From Sphingomonas yantingensis (lineage in GTDB: Bacteria > Pseudomonadota > Alphaproteobacteria > Sphingomonadales > Sphingomonadaceae), in assembly GCF_014199325.1 (NCBI RefSeq), contig NZ_JACIJJ010000003.1:496001-560000 (forward strand): 64,000 nucleotides of DNA, read 5' to 3'. Within the stretch, counting starts at the first letter, position 1, and every line of letters starts with the position of its first letter. The position numbers and the translations under genes are program-made. Below the pieces are notes generated by a model. That model worked only from the letters and a program-made list of their open reading frames with translations, had not been told where the DNA came from and made no database searches. Shown piece after piece: positions 52,018-60,399 of this stretch.

Positions 52018-53471
52018 TGACCGACCAGCATATCGCAAAGCTGTCCGTCGATGCGGCGGTTTCGACCGGCCTGATGCGGCAGCTTCAGGGAACGACGGGC
52101 ATTCCCGTACCCGCGCAAGGCGCGGAAAGCGTTCCCGACATTTCGGACGTGTGGAAGGCGTCGGCGCTGTCGCTCGTGCGCAGTTACGACTGGGTCTCGC
52201 GGCTCGACACCGTCGATAATCCCGCCAGCCTGTTTCCCGACTGGTCGGCCGATCCCGACGATCCGGCGAGCTACAATTTCGCGGGTACGGACGCCTGGGT
52301 CCGGGAGACGCGGGCGCTCGGCGCGGAAATCCTCTTCACGATCGCCAGCGAGATCCCGTCGAACAAGCAGCCGGCCCGCGATCTCGCGAAATACGAGCAA
52401 GTCGTCGAGAACATCGTCCGCCACTATGTCTGCGGGTGGGGCAATGGCTTCGATCGGGCGGTCAGTCATTGGGAGTTCGGCGATCAGCCCGATTTCGGCG
52501 CGCTGCACTTCGCCGGAACGCCAGAGCAGTTCTATGAGATGTATGCAGCCGCCTCGCGCGCGGTGAAGCGCGTCGATGCCGATCTGCGGTTCGGGGGACC
52601 GTGCATCGCGTTCCCGCTGAACGAAGGGCCGTATCGCGAAGGCTTGCTGACGTACATCAAGAACCAGGGGCTGCCTTTGGATTTCCTGTCCTGGATGTGG
52701 TACGGCGACAATTCACGAGATCCGATGGACTTCCGTAGAATTGCAGCAGACGTCCGCGCGATCCTCGACAATCATGGCTTTGACGAAACGGAACTCGTGC
52801 TTTCCTACTGGAGCATGACCGGCATTCCGACCGCTCAGTTTACCGACCCGGACAACGCAGCGTTCATCGCGGCGGCGGCGGTGTATATGCAGGATTCGGC
52901 GGTCGACAAGGCGATCTTCTTTCGCGCCGATACGGGCGCCGACTTTCACTACAACTTTCGCGATCCGGCGGGGATCTTCGAAGCCGACGGTGGTGAGAAC
53001 GCCAGAACCGGCGCCTTCCGCCTTATCGGTCAGACGCTGGCCGCGACGGAGCGCCTGGCGGTCACCGGCGGGGACGAAAACGGGTTCGCGGTGCTCGCCG
53101 GCCGCACCGCCGATCGTGACACGGTCCGCATCCTCATTGCCAATTATGCGATCCCCGCTGACTATCTGGTGGCCCGGGATCGCGACGTCTTCGAGTTTCA
53201 GGTGCCGATCGGCTCGATGCGGACGGATATGTCGCTCAACGTCCCGCCGCGACGGGTGGACGCCGCAAGCGCCGGCAACACTGGCTATGCGCTGGAGGTC
53301 AGCGGCCTTCCCTGGGGTAACGGGCCGTACAAGGTCGTTCGTTACCGGGCGGACGCGGGGCACCACGGCGAAAGATTGGACGCCCACGAAGGCATAGGGT
53401 CTACCGTCAAGCTGACCGGAGACCTGCTCGCGCCGGGTGTGGAGATGATCGAGATCGTCCGCGGCACCTAA
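52017..53471 (+). CDS. GH39-like (beta/alpha)8 protein lacking both catalytic glutamates
   Basis: 484 residues. Follows the GH39 (beta-xylosidase/iduronidase) plan: VSHWEFGDQPDFGALHFAGT PEQFYEMYAAASRAVKRVDA in two blocks, LRFGGPCIAFPLNEGP, then LDFLSWMWYGDN and DETELVLSYWSMTGIP, with a C-terminal beta-sandwich. The usual acid/base W-N-E-P is G-D-Q-P (Q157) and the nucleophile T-E-W is S-Y-W (Y264). No signal peptide. It is coupled to the monooxygenase (TGATG). Standard retaining hydrolysis seems impossible, so a binding role or a different chemistry is implied. Confidence 0.75.
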   Translation: MTDQHIAKLSVDAAVSTGLMRQLQGTTGIPVPAQGAESVPDISDVWKASALSLVRSYDWVSRLDTVDNPASLFPDWSADPDDPASYNFAGTDAWVRETRALGAEILFTIASEIPSNKQPARDLAKYEQVVENIVRHYVCGWGNGFDRAVSHWEFGDQPDFGALHFAGTPEQFYEMYAAASRAVKRVDADLRFGGPCIAFPLNEGPYREGLLTYIKNQGLPLDFLSWMWYGDNSRDPMDFRRIAADVRAILDNHGFDETELVLSYWSMTGIPTAQFTDPDNAAFIAAAAVYMQDSAVDKAIFFRADTGADFHYNFRDPAGIFEADGGENARTGAFRLIGQTLAATERLAVTGGDENGFAVLAGRTADRDTVRILIANYAIPADYLVARDRDVFEFQVPIGSMRTDMSLNVPPRRVDAASAGNTGYALEVSGLPWGNGPYKVVRYRADAGHHGERLDAHEGIGSTVKLTGDLLAPGVEMIEIVRGT

Positions 53472-53524
53472 CGGCGTTGCACGCCCGTTTTTATGATGCG
53501 GAAACGGCCAAGGTCCGCGGCTTG

Positions 53525-54343
53525 TCAAAACCGCGGTGAGGAGGTTCGGTCCTTGCTTCGTCGATCCGAGACGTAGCTCTGGCCGTTCTCGTCCGCTCGC
53601 CCGACGTCGAACAGGCCAAAAGTTGCGTGCGCCGTAGTTTCTGGGGTCGATCGGTGCCTGCCGCTTGACAGCGTTTCCGGCCGCACCGAGCGGCGCCCAG
53701 CCATCTTCGCCCGCCGTCGCCTGCACGGCGCCCCTCAGGACAGCGACAAGCTTCGCATCCTGGCTGAGCGGCTTGGCGGGCTTCGGTTCGCCAGAGTCGG
53801 TCCGGGCGGGCTTTGCCGTGGGCGGCGACACGGGCGGCGGCGCGGGCTCGGCCTTGCCAACCGGATTGTCCTCCTCGCCCAGCCGATCAAGATACAGGAA
53901 GGTCGTGCACGCATTGACGAAGGGATCCGGCGTCTTGCGCTCGCCGAAACCGTACACGTCGTGCCCATTGGCGCGAAGCTGCATTACCAGCGGCGTGAAG
54001 TCCGCATCGCTCGAGGCGATGCAGAACGCGTCCAATTTCTGAGTATAAAGCAGCTCCATCGCATCGATGACCAGAGCGATGTCGGTCGCGTTCTTGCCCT
54101 TCGAATAGCTGAACTGCTGGATCGGCCGAATGGCATGCTCGTGCAGTTTGCCAGTCCAGCCCTTCAGACCCGCGCTAGCCCAGTCGCCGTACGCCCGCCG
54201 AATATTGGCGACCCCATATTTAGAAAGCTCGGCGAGCATGGCGGCGATTTTGCCATGCGACACGTTATCCGCGTCGATCAGCAGCGCAATGCTTCGGTCT
54301 TGCGACCGGGTCATGAAGGGGGCACGATCATGCCCGACTCTCT
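53525..54343 (-). pseudogene. Second, frameshifted copy of the NYN-LOTUS gene
   Basis: A near-identical relative of the gene at 6279-7106. At the 5' end one base is missing, so the original start reads MIVPPS-stop at about 54343-54323. The new ATG at 54314 (overlapping that stop) can restart in the original frame (MTRSQDRSIALLIDADNVSH). Near the 3' end 20 bp are missing at about 53617, just after NYGARNF, shifting the frame so that translation runs far beyond the ancestral stop at 53525-53527. The nuclease domain is intact but the LOTUS domain is broken. Homology with the first copy begins about 25 nt upstream of the start and ends at the stop. Confidence 0.8.
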
Positions 54344-54390
54344 CTCACGTTCTGTGACCGAGGTCGAGCAAGACAACCAAAACGCCGAAA

Positions 54391-54510
54391 GACCCACTTT
54401 CGGTCGTTCCAACGCCTTCGCACGCAATCCAAAACCGGCTATTCGTTCATCACCCAAGCGCGTGTCGATCAAAAGCGTTTGAGGACCCGGACGGCCGCTA
54501 TGGCAGCATA
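54391..54510. repeat. Dispersed intergenic repeat, long copy
   Basis: GACCCACTTTCGGTCGTTCC, CCAAAACCGGCTATTCGTTC, then GACGGCCGCTATGGCAGC. Collinear with 43399-43525. Confidence 0.65.
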
Positions 54511-54539
54511 GTGGAATGCTCCACCTTGTTCTGTTGCCT

Positions 54540-56699
54540 TTAGCCCACTGCGAAAGGCAACCCGCGGGTAGCGCGCCCTGTAAGCACGAGCGCGGCATTC
54601 GCCACCGCCGGTGCAATCGGCGGCACGCCTGGCTCGCCCATGCCGGTCGGCGGCGTCGTTCGCGGCAGGATATGGGTTTCGACTGCGGGCATCTCGCTCA
54701 TGCGCAGGATGGGGTGCGTGTCGAAATTCGTCTGTTCGACAATCCCGTCGCGAAGCGTGATCTTCCCATGGAGCGCCGCGGACAGGCCGAAGCCGATGCC
54801 GCCCTCCATCTGCGCGCGGATTTGGTCGGGGGCGACGGCGATGCCGCAATCGACCACGGCGACTACGCGGCGGACGACGGGTCGCCCCCCGTCCATCCGG
54901 ACTTCCGCAATCTGGCCGACAGTCGTGCCGAACGCCTCGTGTACCGCCATTCCGCGCGCCCAGCCCGCTTCGATCGGTCGGCCCCATCCGCCCTTTTCGC
55001 ACAGCGTGTCGAGTACCTCGATACGCCGGGTCGCCCCGGCGCGGACGTAAAGCTGACGGCGATAGGCGGCCGGATCGCGACCGACGCGACGCGCGAGCTG
55101 GTCGATGACATGCTCCATGACCATTGCGCTGTGCGAATGACCGACCGATCGCCAGAACGAAACCGGCACGCCGATGTCGGGCGTATAGAGCTTGCCATCG
55201 ATCGTGCGTGCGGTCGACAGGTAGGGGGAGTCCGCCATGCCCTCGACCGCCTGCGCATTGCCGCCGACCGGCAGCAGCGCTTGGCACACCGAACGGAAGC
55301 ACCACTGGTCGGGCAGACCGTCGGCGCCGAGCGCGACCGCGACGCGGTGGTGCGACATGGGGCGGTAATAGCCGCCGGTCAGGTCGTCCTCGCGCGTCCA
55401 GATCAGCTTGACCGGTCGTCCGCGGGTACGGCGGGCGATGCGGACTGCCTCGACGATATAGTCGGCGGGCAGGATGCCGCGGCGGCCGAACGATCCACCG
55501 GCCGGAACGACCTCTACATCGACCTTGCCCGGCAGGGTCAGCGCAGCGCGGGCGGCCTGCACCTGGTCGACGATCGGCAGGTGCGAGCCGGAGGTTAGCT
55601 TGACGTTCCAGCCGTTCACCTGCGCCACGCAGTCGAGCGTCTCCATCGGCGCGTGCGCCAGATAGGGGAAGTCGAAGGCGAACTCGATCGCATCGGCGGC
55701 GGGCGCCGCGCCCTCACCCCGCATCGCGAAATCCTCCGGCGACAAGTCCGACCGCCCTTCGGCAATATCGTGGTACTGGCGCTGGAGGTCTGCGCTCGAC
55801 CGCTTTTCGGCGGCACGGTCGTCCCATTCGATCCGAAGCGCTTCGCGACCGCGGCGTGCGGCGATCGTCGTTTCCGCAACGACGGCCACGCCCGTCTCGA
55901 TCGCAAAGGCGTCCACCACCCCCTTCACCCGCCATGCGTCCGACACGTCGTATCGGGCGATCCGGCCGCCGAAGCGCGGGCTGTGCGCGACCATCGCGAT
56001 GAGCATGCCGGGGTGCCGTACGTCCTGGGCATAGCGTTGCGCGCCGGTCGATTTAGGCAGGCTGTCCTTGCGCCGCACGCGATCGGTGCCGATCAGCCGG
56101 TACGCGTCCGGCGTCTTCAGCCGCGGGGTCTGCGGCGGGGTCTGGCGGGCGGCATCGGCAAGCAATTCGCCGAACGTCGCCTGTCGGTTCGAGGCGGCGT
56201 GGAAGACGATGCCATCGCGTACCTCGATCAGGCGGCGCGGCACCTGCCAGCGCAGTGCAGCGGCATCGACGAACATCGACCGGGCTGCCGCCCCGGCCGC
56301 ACGCATCAGGTCCCAGTTCGATGCGATCGAATTCGAACCTGCCGACCCCTGAAGACCATAGGCCCGGAAATTGCTGCGGGCATCTATCACGCGAACCCGT
56401 GCCCAGTCGGCATCGAGCTCTTCGGCGACGATCGCCGCGATGCCCGCATGAATGCCCTGGCCGAGTTCCTGCTGCCGGTTGACGATCGTCACCTGCCCGT
56501 CGGGATCGATCCGGATGAAGGCACCGAAGGCGCTTTCCGGTGGATCCTTGCCCCCACCGGAAAGGATCGCGCCGCCGATCTCGGCCGGATGGGTTGCGGC
56601 ATAGCCGACGATCATCGCGCCGCCCGCCAGCGAGCCGCCGAGAATCAGCCGCCGCCGCGTCATCGCGAAACCGCGCGGGCCATTGGCTTGATCGGTCAT
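54540..56699 (-). CDS. Molybdenum hydroxylase large subunit, isoquinoline 1-oxidoreductase (IorB) type, Tat-exported
   Basis: 719 residues from the ATG at 56699 (GGAGGGACGG upstream). N-terminal Tat signal (AMTRRRLILGGSLAGGAM). Molybdopterin-binding signs: NRQQELGQGIHAGIAAIVAE, GGSFGRRGILPADYIVEAVR, SFWRSVGHSHSAMVMEHVID, and near the C-terminus TGMGEPGVPPIAPAVANA, with the Glu in G-E-P-G expected to be the catalytic base. The enzyme class oxidises aldehydes or N-heterocycles in the periplasm, passing electrons through a 2Fe-2S subunit and cytochrome c, both encoded upstream. Confidence 0.9.
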   Translation of the reverse strand: MTDQANGPRGFAMTRRRLILGGSLAGGAMIVGYAATHPAEIGGAILSGGGKDPPESAFGAFIRIDPDGQVTIVNRQQELGQGIHAGIAAIVAEELDADWARVRVIDARSNFRAYGLQGSAGSNSIASNWDLMRAAGAAARSMFVDAAALRWQVPRRLIEVRDGIVFHAASNRQATFGELLADAARQTPPQTPRLKTPDAYRLIGTDRVRRKDSLPKSTGAQRYAQDVRHPGMLIAMVAHSPRFGGRIARYDVSDAWRVKGVVDAFAIETGVAVVAETTIAARRGREALRIEWDDRAAEKRSSADLQRQYHDIAEGRSDLSPEDFAMRGEGAAPAADAIEFAFDFPYLAHAPMETLDCVAQVNGWNVKLTSGSHLPIVDQVQAARAALTLPGKVDVEVVPAGGSFGRRGILPADYIVEAVRIARRTRGRPVKLIWTREDDLTGGYYRPMSHHRVAVALGADGLPDQWCFRSVCQALLPVGGNAQAVEGMADSPYLSTARTIDGKLYTPDIGVPVSFWRSVGHSHSAMVMEHVIDQLARRVGRDPAAYRRQLYVRAGATRRIEVLDTLCEKGGWGRPIEAGWARGMAVHEAFGTTVGQIAEVRMDGGRPVVRRVVAVVDCGIAVAPDQIRAQMEGGIGFGLSAALHGKITLRDGIVEQTNFDTHPILRMSEMPAVETHILPRTTPPTGMGEPGVPPIAPAVANAALVLTGRATRGLPFAVG

Positions 56700-56710
56700 C
56701 CGTCCCTCCC

Positions 56711-57385
56711 TCACGCGGGGCATCGCGCGCCCGTTTCCAGCCAGGCGGCGACAAGTGCCCCGAACTCGGCCTGCGTACCCGGCGCAGGTGCGCGGTCACC
56801 GCCGGGATGCCAGGCCCAGCCGACCAGTTCATCCTCGGCCATATGGCGCCGCAATTCGTCCCGGCTCATGTGTGAGCGCGCCGGATCCAGGATTTGCCGA
56901 CAGATCTGGCCGAGCGACTGACGCTCCCAGGTCATCTCCGCGGGGGCGAGCCGCCATTTCGGGTTGCCCGGCACGCCGGCCGCGTCGACATTGCGGTCGC
57001 GGTGACAGGTCGCGCAGCGCAGCACCGGCTCGCCGCCCCCGTCGGGACCGCGCATGACCGCCGGCAAATGGGGGTGCATCGCGTCGGTCTGATTGGGCCG
57101 GTCGCTTCGCGGGTGGCAGTTCAGACAGCGCGGATGCTGGATCACGCGCCCCGCCTCTCGAAACAGCGCGACCGATCGTGCCGCCGGATCGTCGATCGCC
57201 TGGAATGCCGCGACCGGGCGCAGCGAGACGCGATCCACCTTTGCCGACACGATCGGAATCACGCTCGGGGCGGGCATGGTACGCGGCCGGAGCAACAGCG
57301 CGACCGTCAGGATCTGGCTGGCGACGACGATCGCCAGCAGGGCGAGGCAACCGATCCGCCGGCGCCGACGGGGACGCGCACTCAC
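56711..57385 (-). CDS. Membrane-anchored diheme cytochrome c
   Basis: 224 residues. A basic N-terminus with an uncleaved anchor ([20 protein letters not shown]), followed by two C-x2-C-H heme motifs, [13 protein letters not shown] (about residues 90-96) and [11 protein letters not shown] (about 122-126), plus several Met/His that could be axial ligands. Located between the two hydroxylase subunit genes, overlapping the 2Fe-2S subunit stop (ATGA at 57385), it is the likely electron acceptor of the periplasmic enzyme. Confidence 0.83.
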   Translation of the reverse strand: MSARPRRRRRIGCLALLAIVVASQILTVALLLRPRTMPAPSVIPIVSAKVDRVSLRPVAAFQAIDDPAARSVALFREAGRVIQHPRCLNCHPRSDRPNQTDAMHPHLPAVMRGPDGGGEPVLRCATCHRDRNVDAAGVPGNPKWRLAPAEMTWERQSLGQICRQILDPARSHMSRDELRRHMAEDELVGWAWHPGGDRAPAPGTQAEFGALVAAWLETGARCPA

Positions 57386-57849
57386 GTCGGCGTTGCCGTC
57401 GCGCGTGCCGCGTCGTGGATGGCGGCGCGGATGCGGTTATAGGTCGCACAGCGGCACAGGTTGCCGCCCATCGCCCGGTCGATGTCCGCGTCCGTCGGCT
57501 GCGGCGCGGTGCGAAGCAGCGCGATCGCGCTCATGATCTGTCCCGACTGGCAGAAGCCGCATTGCGGCACATCGCGCGCGACCCAGGCGGCGCGGATCGC
57601 ATCGGCCTCCGGCCCAACGGCGCCTTCGATGGTCGTGATCGCCGACGCGCCGACCGCGTCGATCGGAAAGGCGCAGGATCGCACCGGTTGCCCGTCGATA
57701 TGGACGGTGCAGGCCCCGCATTGCGCGATGCCGCAGCCATATTTGGTGCCGGTAAGGCCGAGCGTATCGCGCAGCACCCACAAGAGCGGGGTGTCGCCGT
57801 CGTCATCGACACGCGCGATCCGGCCGTTGACCTTGAGTTCGATGGGCAT
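57382..57849 (-). CDS. 2Fe-2S subunit of the molybdenum hydroxylase (IorA type)
   Basis: 155 residues from the ATG at 57849 (AGGACC upstream). Plant-ferredoxin-like cluster [23 protein letters not shown] in sequence, then the second cluster [17 protein letters not shown] and [13 protein letters not shown]. No signal peptide; in this family it is carried by the Tat-exported partner. First gene of the hydroxylase operon. Confidence 0.92.
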   Translation of the reverse strand: MPIELKVNGRIARVDDDGDTPLLWVLRDTLGLTGTKYGCGIAQCGACTVHIDGQPVRSCAFPIDAVGASAITTIEGAVGPEADAIRAAWVARDVPQCGFCQSGQIMSAIALLRTAPQPTDADIDRAMGGNLCRCATYNRIRAAIHDAARATATPT

Positions 57850-57953
57850 GTTCGGTCCTGCCTGTCCTGCCAATGGCGTGAACTAACGCGCGATCGGCAC
57901 GCGCTTGAACGCCGAATCCTTCATAAGACTTGCCCGATCCTGCGATGCGGCGG

Positions 57954-58217
57954 TCATGCCAGCCCTCGCCCGGCGGCATAGGGGAGCGCGGCGATCAGAA
58001 CGCTGAAGACCAGACGGACCGTCACGAACAGGCGCACGTCCGCCCGGTGCAGCGCCCGGCCATGATCGGGCGATTCCAGCAGCAGGAGTGCGGTCACAGC
58101 CGCCGCGACGACGGCACCCGTCGCCGCGATGCCGATGCCGGCCGCCCCGCACAGGAACGGGAGAATGATGAGGCCGATCTGGTTGCTGACAAGCACGCCG
58201 GCGCTGCCCGCACTCAC
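57954..58217 (-). CDS. Small integral membrane protein, 87 residues
   Basis: GTG start at 58217 overlapping the methyltransferase stop (GTGA). Three hydrophobic segments: VLVSNQIGLIILPFLCGAAG, IGIAATGAVVAAAVTALLLL and FVTVRLVFSVLIAALPYAAG. No motif recognised. Coupling to the methyltransferase gene suggests a lipid- or membrane-related role, which is inference only. Confidence 0.6.
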   Translation of the reverse strand: MSAGSAGVLVSNQIGLIILPFLCGAAGIGIAATGAVVAAAVTALLLLESPDHGRALHRADVRLFVTVRLVFSVLIAALPYAAGRGLA

Positions 58218-58807
58218 CCGACCACCTCCGCCCGGCGCGAAAGGCAGAAGACGGTGGCCGGCGGCAGGTTTCGCCACGTTCGGCCGACCCGGCGTGCGCT
58301 CAGGTCGAGGCGATCGAGCGTCGCATCGCCGACCGAACAGCGCCGACCATAGGTGAAGAGATAGAAGTGGGCGCCGGGCTGCATCCGGGCAAAGGCCGCA
58401 CGCAGGATCGCCTCGACTGTCGGGACCGGCATGTTGAGCAGCCCCAGGCCACAAACCGTCGCGGCAAAGCGCGTCCCGTCCTCGAACCTGGCAGCGTCGC
58501 TGGCGATGACCGTGGCATCCGGCCAGCGCTGCGACAACCGTACCGCGAGCGGGGCGTCGCGCTCGACCAGTACCAGGTCGCGCTCGCGGATGCCGCGGGT
58601 AAGCAGCGCGGGCACGAAGGCGCCGGTCCCGCTGCCCAGTTCCAGCACCGGCCCCCGATCGATCTCGCGCGTGATGAGCGCAGCGAGGGCGCTGCCCGAG
58701 GGAGTGATCGACGCGATCGCACGCGGATTGCGCAGCCAGCGCGCTAGGAACAGGAGCCGATCGCCAAGCGGGCGGGCGGGGCGCGGGTGTGCGATGGAGC
58801 AGCTCAT
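58214..58807 (-). CDS. Class I SAM methyltransferase, phospholipid N-methyltransferase-like
   Basis: 197 residues from the ATG at 58807 (AAAGGGGG upstream). RLLFLARWLRNPRAIASITP, then SGSALAALITREIDRGPVLE, LGSGTGAFVPALLTRGIRER (SAM motif I, E/D-L-G-S-G-T-G) and YLFTYGRRCSVGDATLDRLD. The P-R-A-I-A-S-I-T-P-S-G/S-x-x-L-A start is shared with PmtA-type phosphatidylethanolamine N-methyltransferases and rRNA-dimethyltransferase-like proteins. The substrate is likely a membrane lipid or a related amine. Confidence 0.78.
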   Translation of the reverse strand: MSCSIAHPRPARPLGDRLLFLARWLRNPRAIASITPSGSALAALITREIDRGPVLELGSGTGAFVPALLTRGIRERDLVLVERDAPLAVRLSQRWPDATVIASDAARFEDGTRFAATVCGLGLLNMPVPTVEAILRAAFARMQPGAHFYLFTYGRRCSVGDATLDRLDLSARRVGRTWRNLPPATVFCLSRRAEVVG

Positions 58808-58808
58808 T

Positions 58809-59123
58809 TCAGGCCCCCTTTCCCTCGTTGTCGGCAAAGATCGGCGCATCTGGAAACACGCGGCAAAGGTCCCCTTGAGACCAGCCGGCCTGCATCGCCG
58901 CGGCGACGAGCACCCGGCGACCGGCAGCATCGCCGCGGGTCAGCGAGGCGCTGATCGCGCGCAGTATCTCGAGCCGGGGGTCGGCCAAGGGGCGTCGCAC
59001 GCGCGGGCCGGCAATCCGGGATAGCCAGCCTCGCCGATGCGGCAGGATCGCGGCCGGCTCTCCCGGCAGTCGGCCGATCGCGATTGCGGTCGCGGCCAGG
59101 TTGCGGATCGAACGGTCCATCAC
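58809..59123 (-). CDS. Hypothetical 104-residue basic protein
   Basis: MMDRSIRNLAATAIAIGRLP, then WLSRIAGPRVRRPLADPRLE, ILRAISASLTRGDAAGRRVL, VAAAMQAGWSQGDLCRVFPD. AAGGGGAC precedes the ATG, and the stop is one base before the methyltransferase start. No family recognised; the C-terminal half looks helical. Its place between mipA and the methyltransferase gene suggests an envelope-linked operon. Confidence 0.6.
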   Translation of the reverse strand: MMDRSIRNLAATAIAIGRLPGEPAAILPHRRGWLSRIAGPRVRRPLADPRLEILRAISASLTRGDAAGRRVLVAAAMQAGWSQGDLCRVFPDAPIFADNEGKGA

Positions 59124-59132
59124 GTGTCCCCT

Positions 59133-59921
59133 TCAGAACCGGTAGGCAAGCGTCAGGCCGCCGAGCGGCTGCCAGCGGCTTCCCGCCTCGGTGATCGGAC
59201 TGTCGGCCGCATCGCCGACCAGATAGGCGGCCCCGACACGGCCGATCACGCCGAGATGGCGGCTGAAATAGTGACCGGCGGAGATGCCCGCGCCGACATC
59301 GCGGAACCCCGACCCGGGGCGGAAGCGTGTGAGGCCGCTCGCCGCGGCATCGGCAGCGGAGATGCCGAAATAGGTCCGCATATGGTCGGCATCGGCCCAA
59401 CTGGCCTGGAGATCGAACCCGGCGAAGCTATCGCGGCTGCGGAGTGCCGCATAGCCGGCGGTAGCGGTGGCGACCATGCCATTGCTGGTGCCCGACACGT
59501 CGTGAAGGAGGGTGAGTTCGGTCGAAAGCGACCCCTGACCCAGGGCGTCGCCGCCGAAGCGATAGCCGACATAGCCGCCGACCTCGACGCCGATGTCGAT
59601 GGTCGGCAGCAACCCGACGAGGCCATCCGCGTCGCGCCGGTCGAGACGCGCGCCGACCACCGGCCCCATCGACAGGCGCGGATCTGCAGCGAGATCCACG
59701 CGGCCACGCAGCCCCCTGGCTTCGAAGGATACGCCGCCGACGCGGATGTCGGCGAGGACGAACGGAATAGCCCGCACGCCGTCGGCACCGTCATAATCGG
59801 GCGCGACCCCGAGACCGAGAGCGACCTGGCCTCGCGGACGGGCGTCGGATGCGTCCTGGGCGACGGCAGCGGCAGACGGAACAAGGGCGAGCGCGGTCGC
59901 CGCGCATGACAAAGCGCGCAT
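59133..59921 (-). CDS. MipA/OmpV family outer-membrane protein
   Basis: 262 residues from the ATG at 59921 (AAGGAT upstream). Signal peptide (MRALSCAATALALVPSAAAV AQ). MipA pattern: GLGVAPDYDGADGVRAIPFV, FEARGLRGRVDL, GPVVGARLDRRDADGLVGLL, VEVGGYVGYRF, and the C-terminal end SRWQPLGGLTLAYRF with terminal Phe. A beta-barrel scaffold or channel in the outer membrane. Head of the operon continuing into the 104-aa, methyltransferase and small membrane protein genes. Confidence 0.83.
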   Translation of the reverse strand: MRALSCAATALALVPSAAAVAQDASDARPRGQVALGLGVAPDYDGADGVRAIPFVLADIRVGGVSFEARGLRGRVDLAADPRLSMGPVVGARLDRRDADGLVGLLPTIDIGVEVGGYVGYRFGGDALGQGSLSTELTLLHDVSGTSNGMVATATAGYAALRSRDSFAGFDLQASWADADHMRTYFGISAADAAASGLTRFRPGSGFRDVGAGISAGHYFSRHLGVIGRVGAAYLVGDAADSPITEAGSRWQPLGGLTLAYRF

Positions 59922-60399
59922 GAGGTTATCCTTGTGACAGGGGGGTGGCCACCATGAACGGCCGGGAGGGACCTGTTTCCGCCCATGGTGGCCATGGGTG
60001 GCCGGGGGATGGAACCGGCACCCAAGCGTCTCGGCCCCGGCATCACCGCCGATCGCCGAAAGTGAAATTTTTCTCGCACGGCGATCGTCAGGCGACCCGG
60101 CCGGTTCGTATCCTTCACATTCCCGGATCAAATCCGCTTCAACATCGTACCCGGTGCGTGGATCATGTCGCACGCGCGATTTGAATGTTGTTTTGCTAGG
60201 ACCTGGGATCCTCGGCGAACGGAGATAAAAGAAACAGACTGGGATAGATGAAAACTATTCGCCAATCCCGATTCGGTGCAAAGCTGTATTTCGACACCTT
60301 ACTCTTTGTCTTTCGATGTCGGCTTGACGTATCGCCGTATTCTGTCATAGCTCAATCACCTGGCTTGTTCGGACATGCTCAAGCTAGAAGGATCGGTCG
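59922..60399. other. Intergenic regulatory region with an inverted repeat
   Basis: About 480 bp between divergent mipA and araC-type genes. It has an inverted repeat at 59947-59993 and, toward the right, AT-rich promoter-like DNA. No gene is supported. Confidence 0.6.
59947..59993. repeat. Inverted repeat in the mipA leader
   Basis: GGCCACCATG (59947-59956) and CATGGTGGCC (59984-59993), perfect 10-bp arms separated by 27 nt, 26 nt upstream of the mipA start. Could form a leader hairpin or be a regulator site. Confidence 0.45.

Noticed and set aside
52713..53524. Extension of the second NYN-LOTUS frame into the GH39-like gene on the opposite strand
   Set aside because: It arises from the 20-bp deletion near 53617; the extension overlaps a real gene and has no domain.
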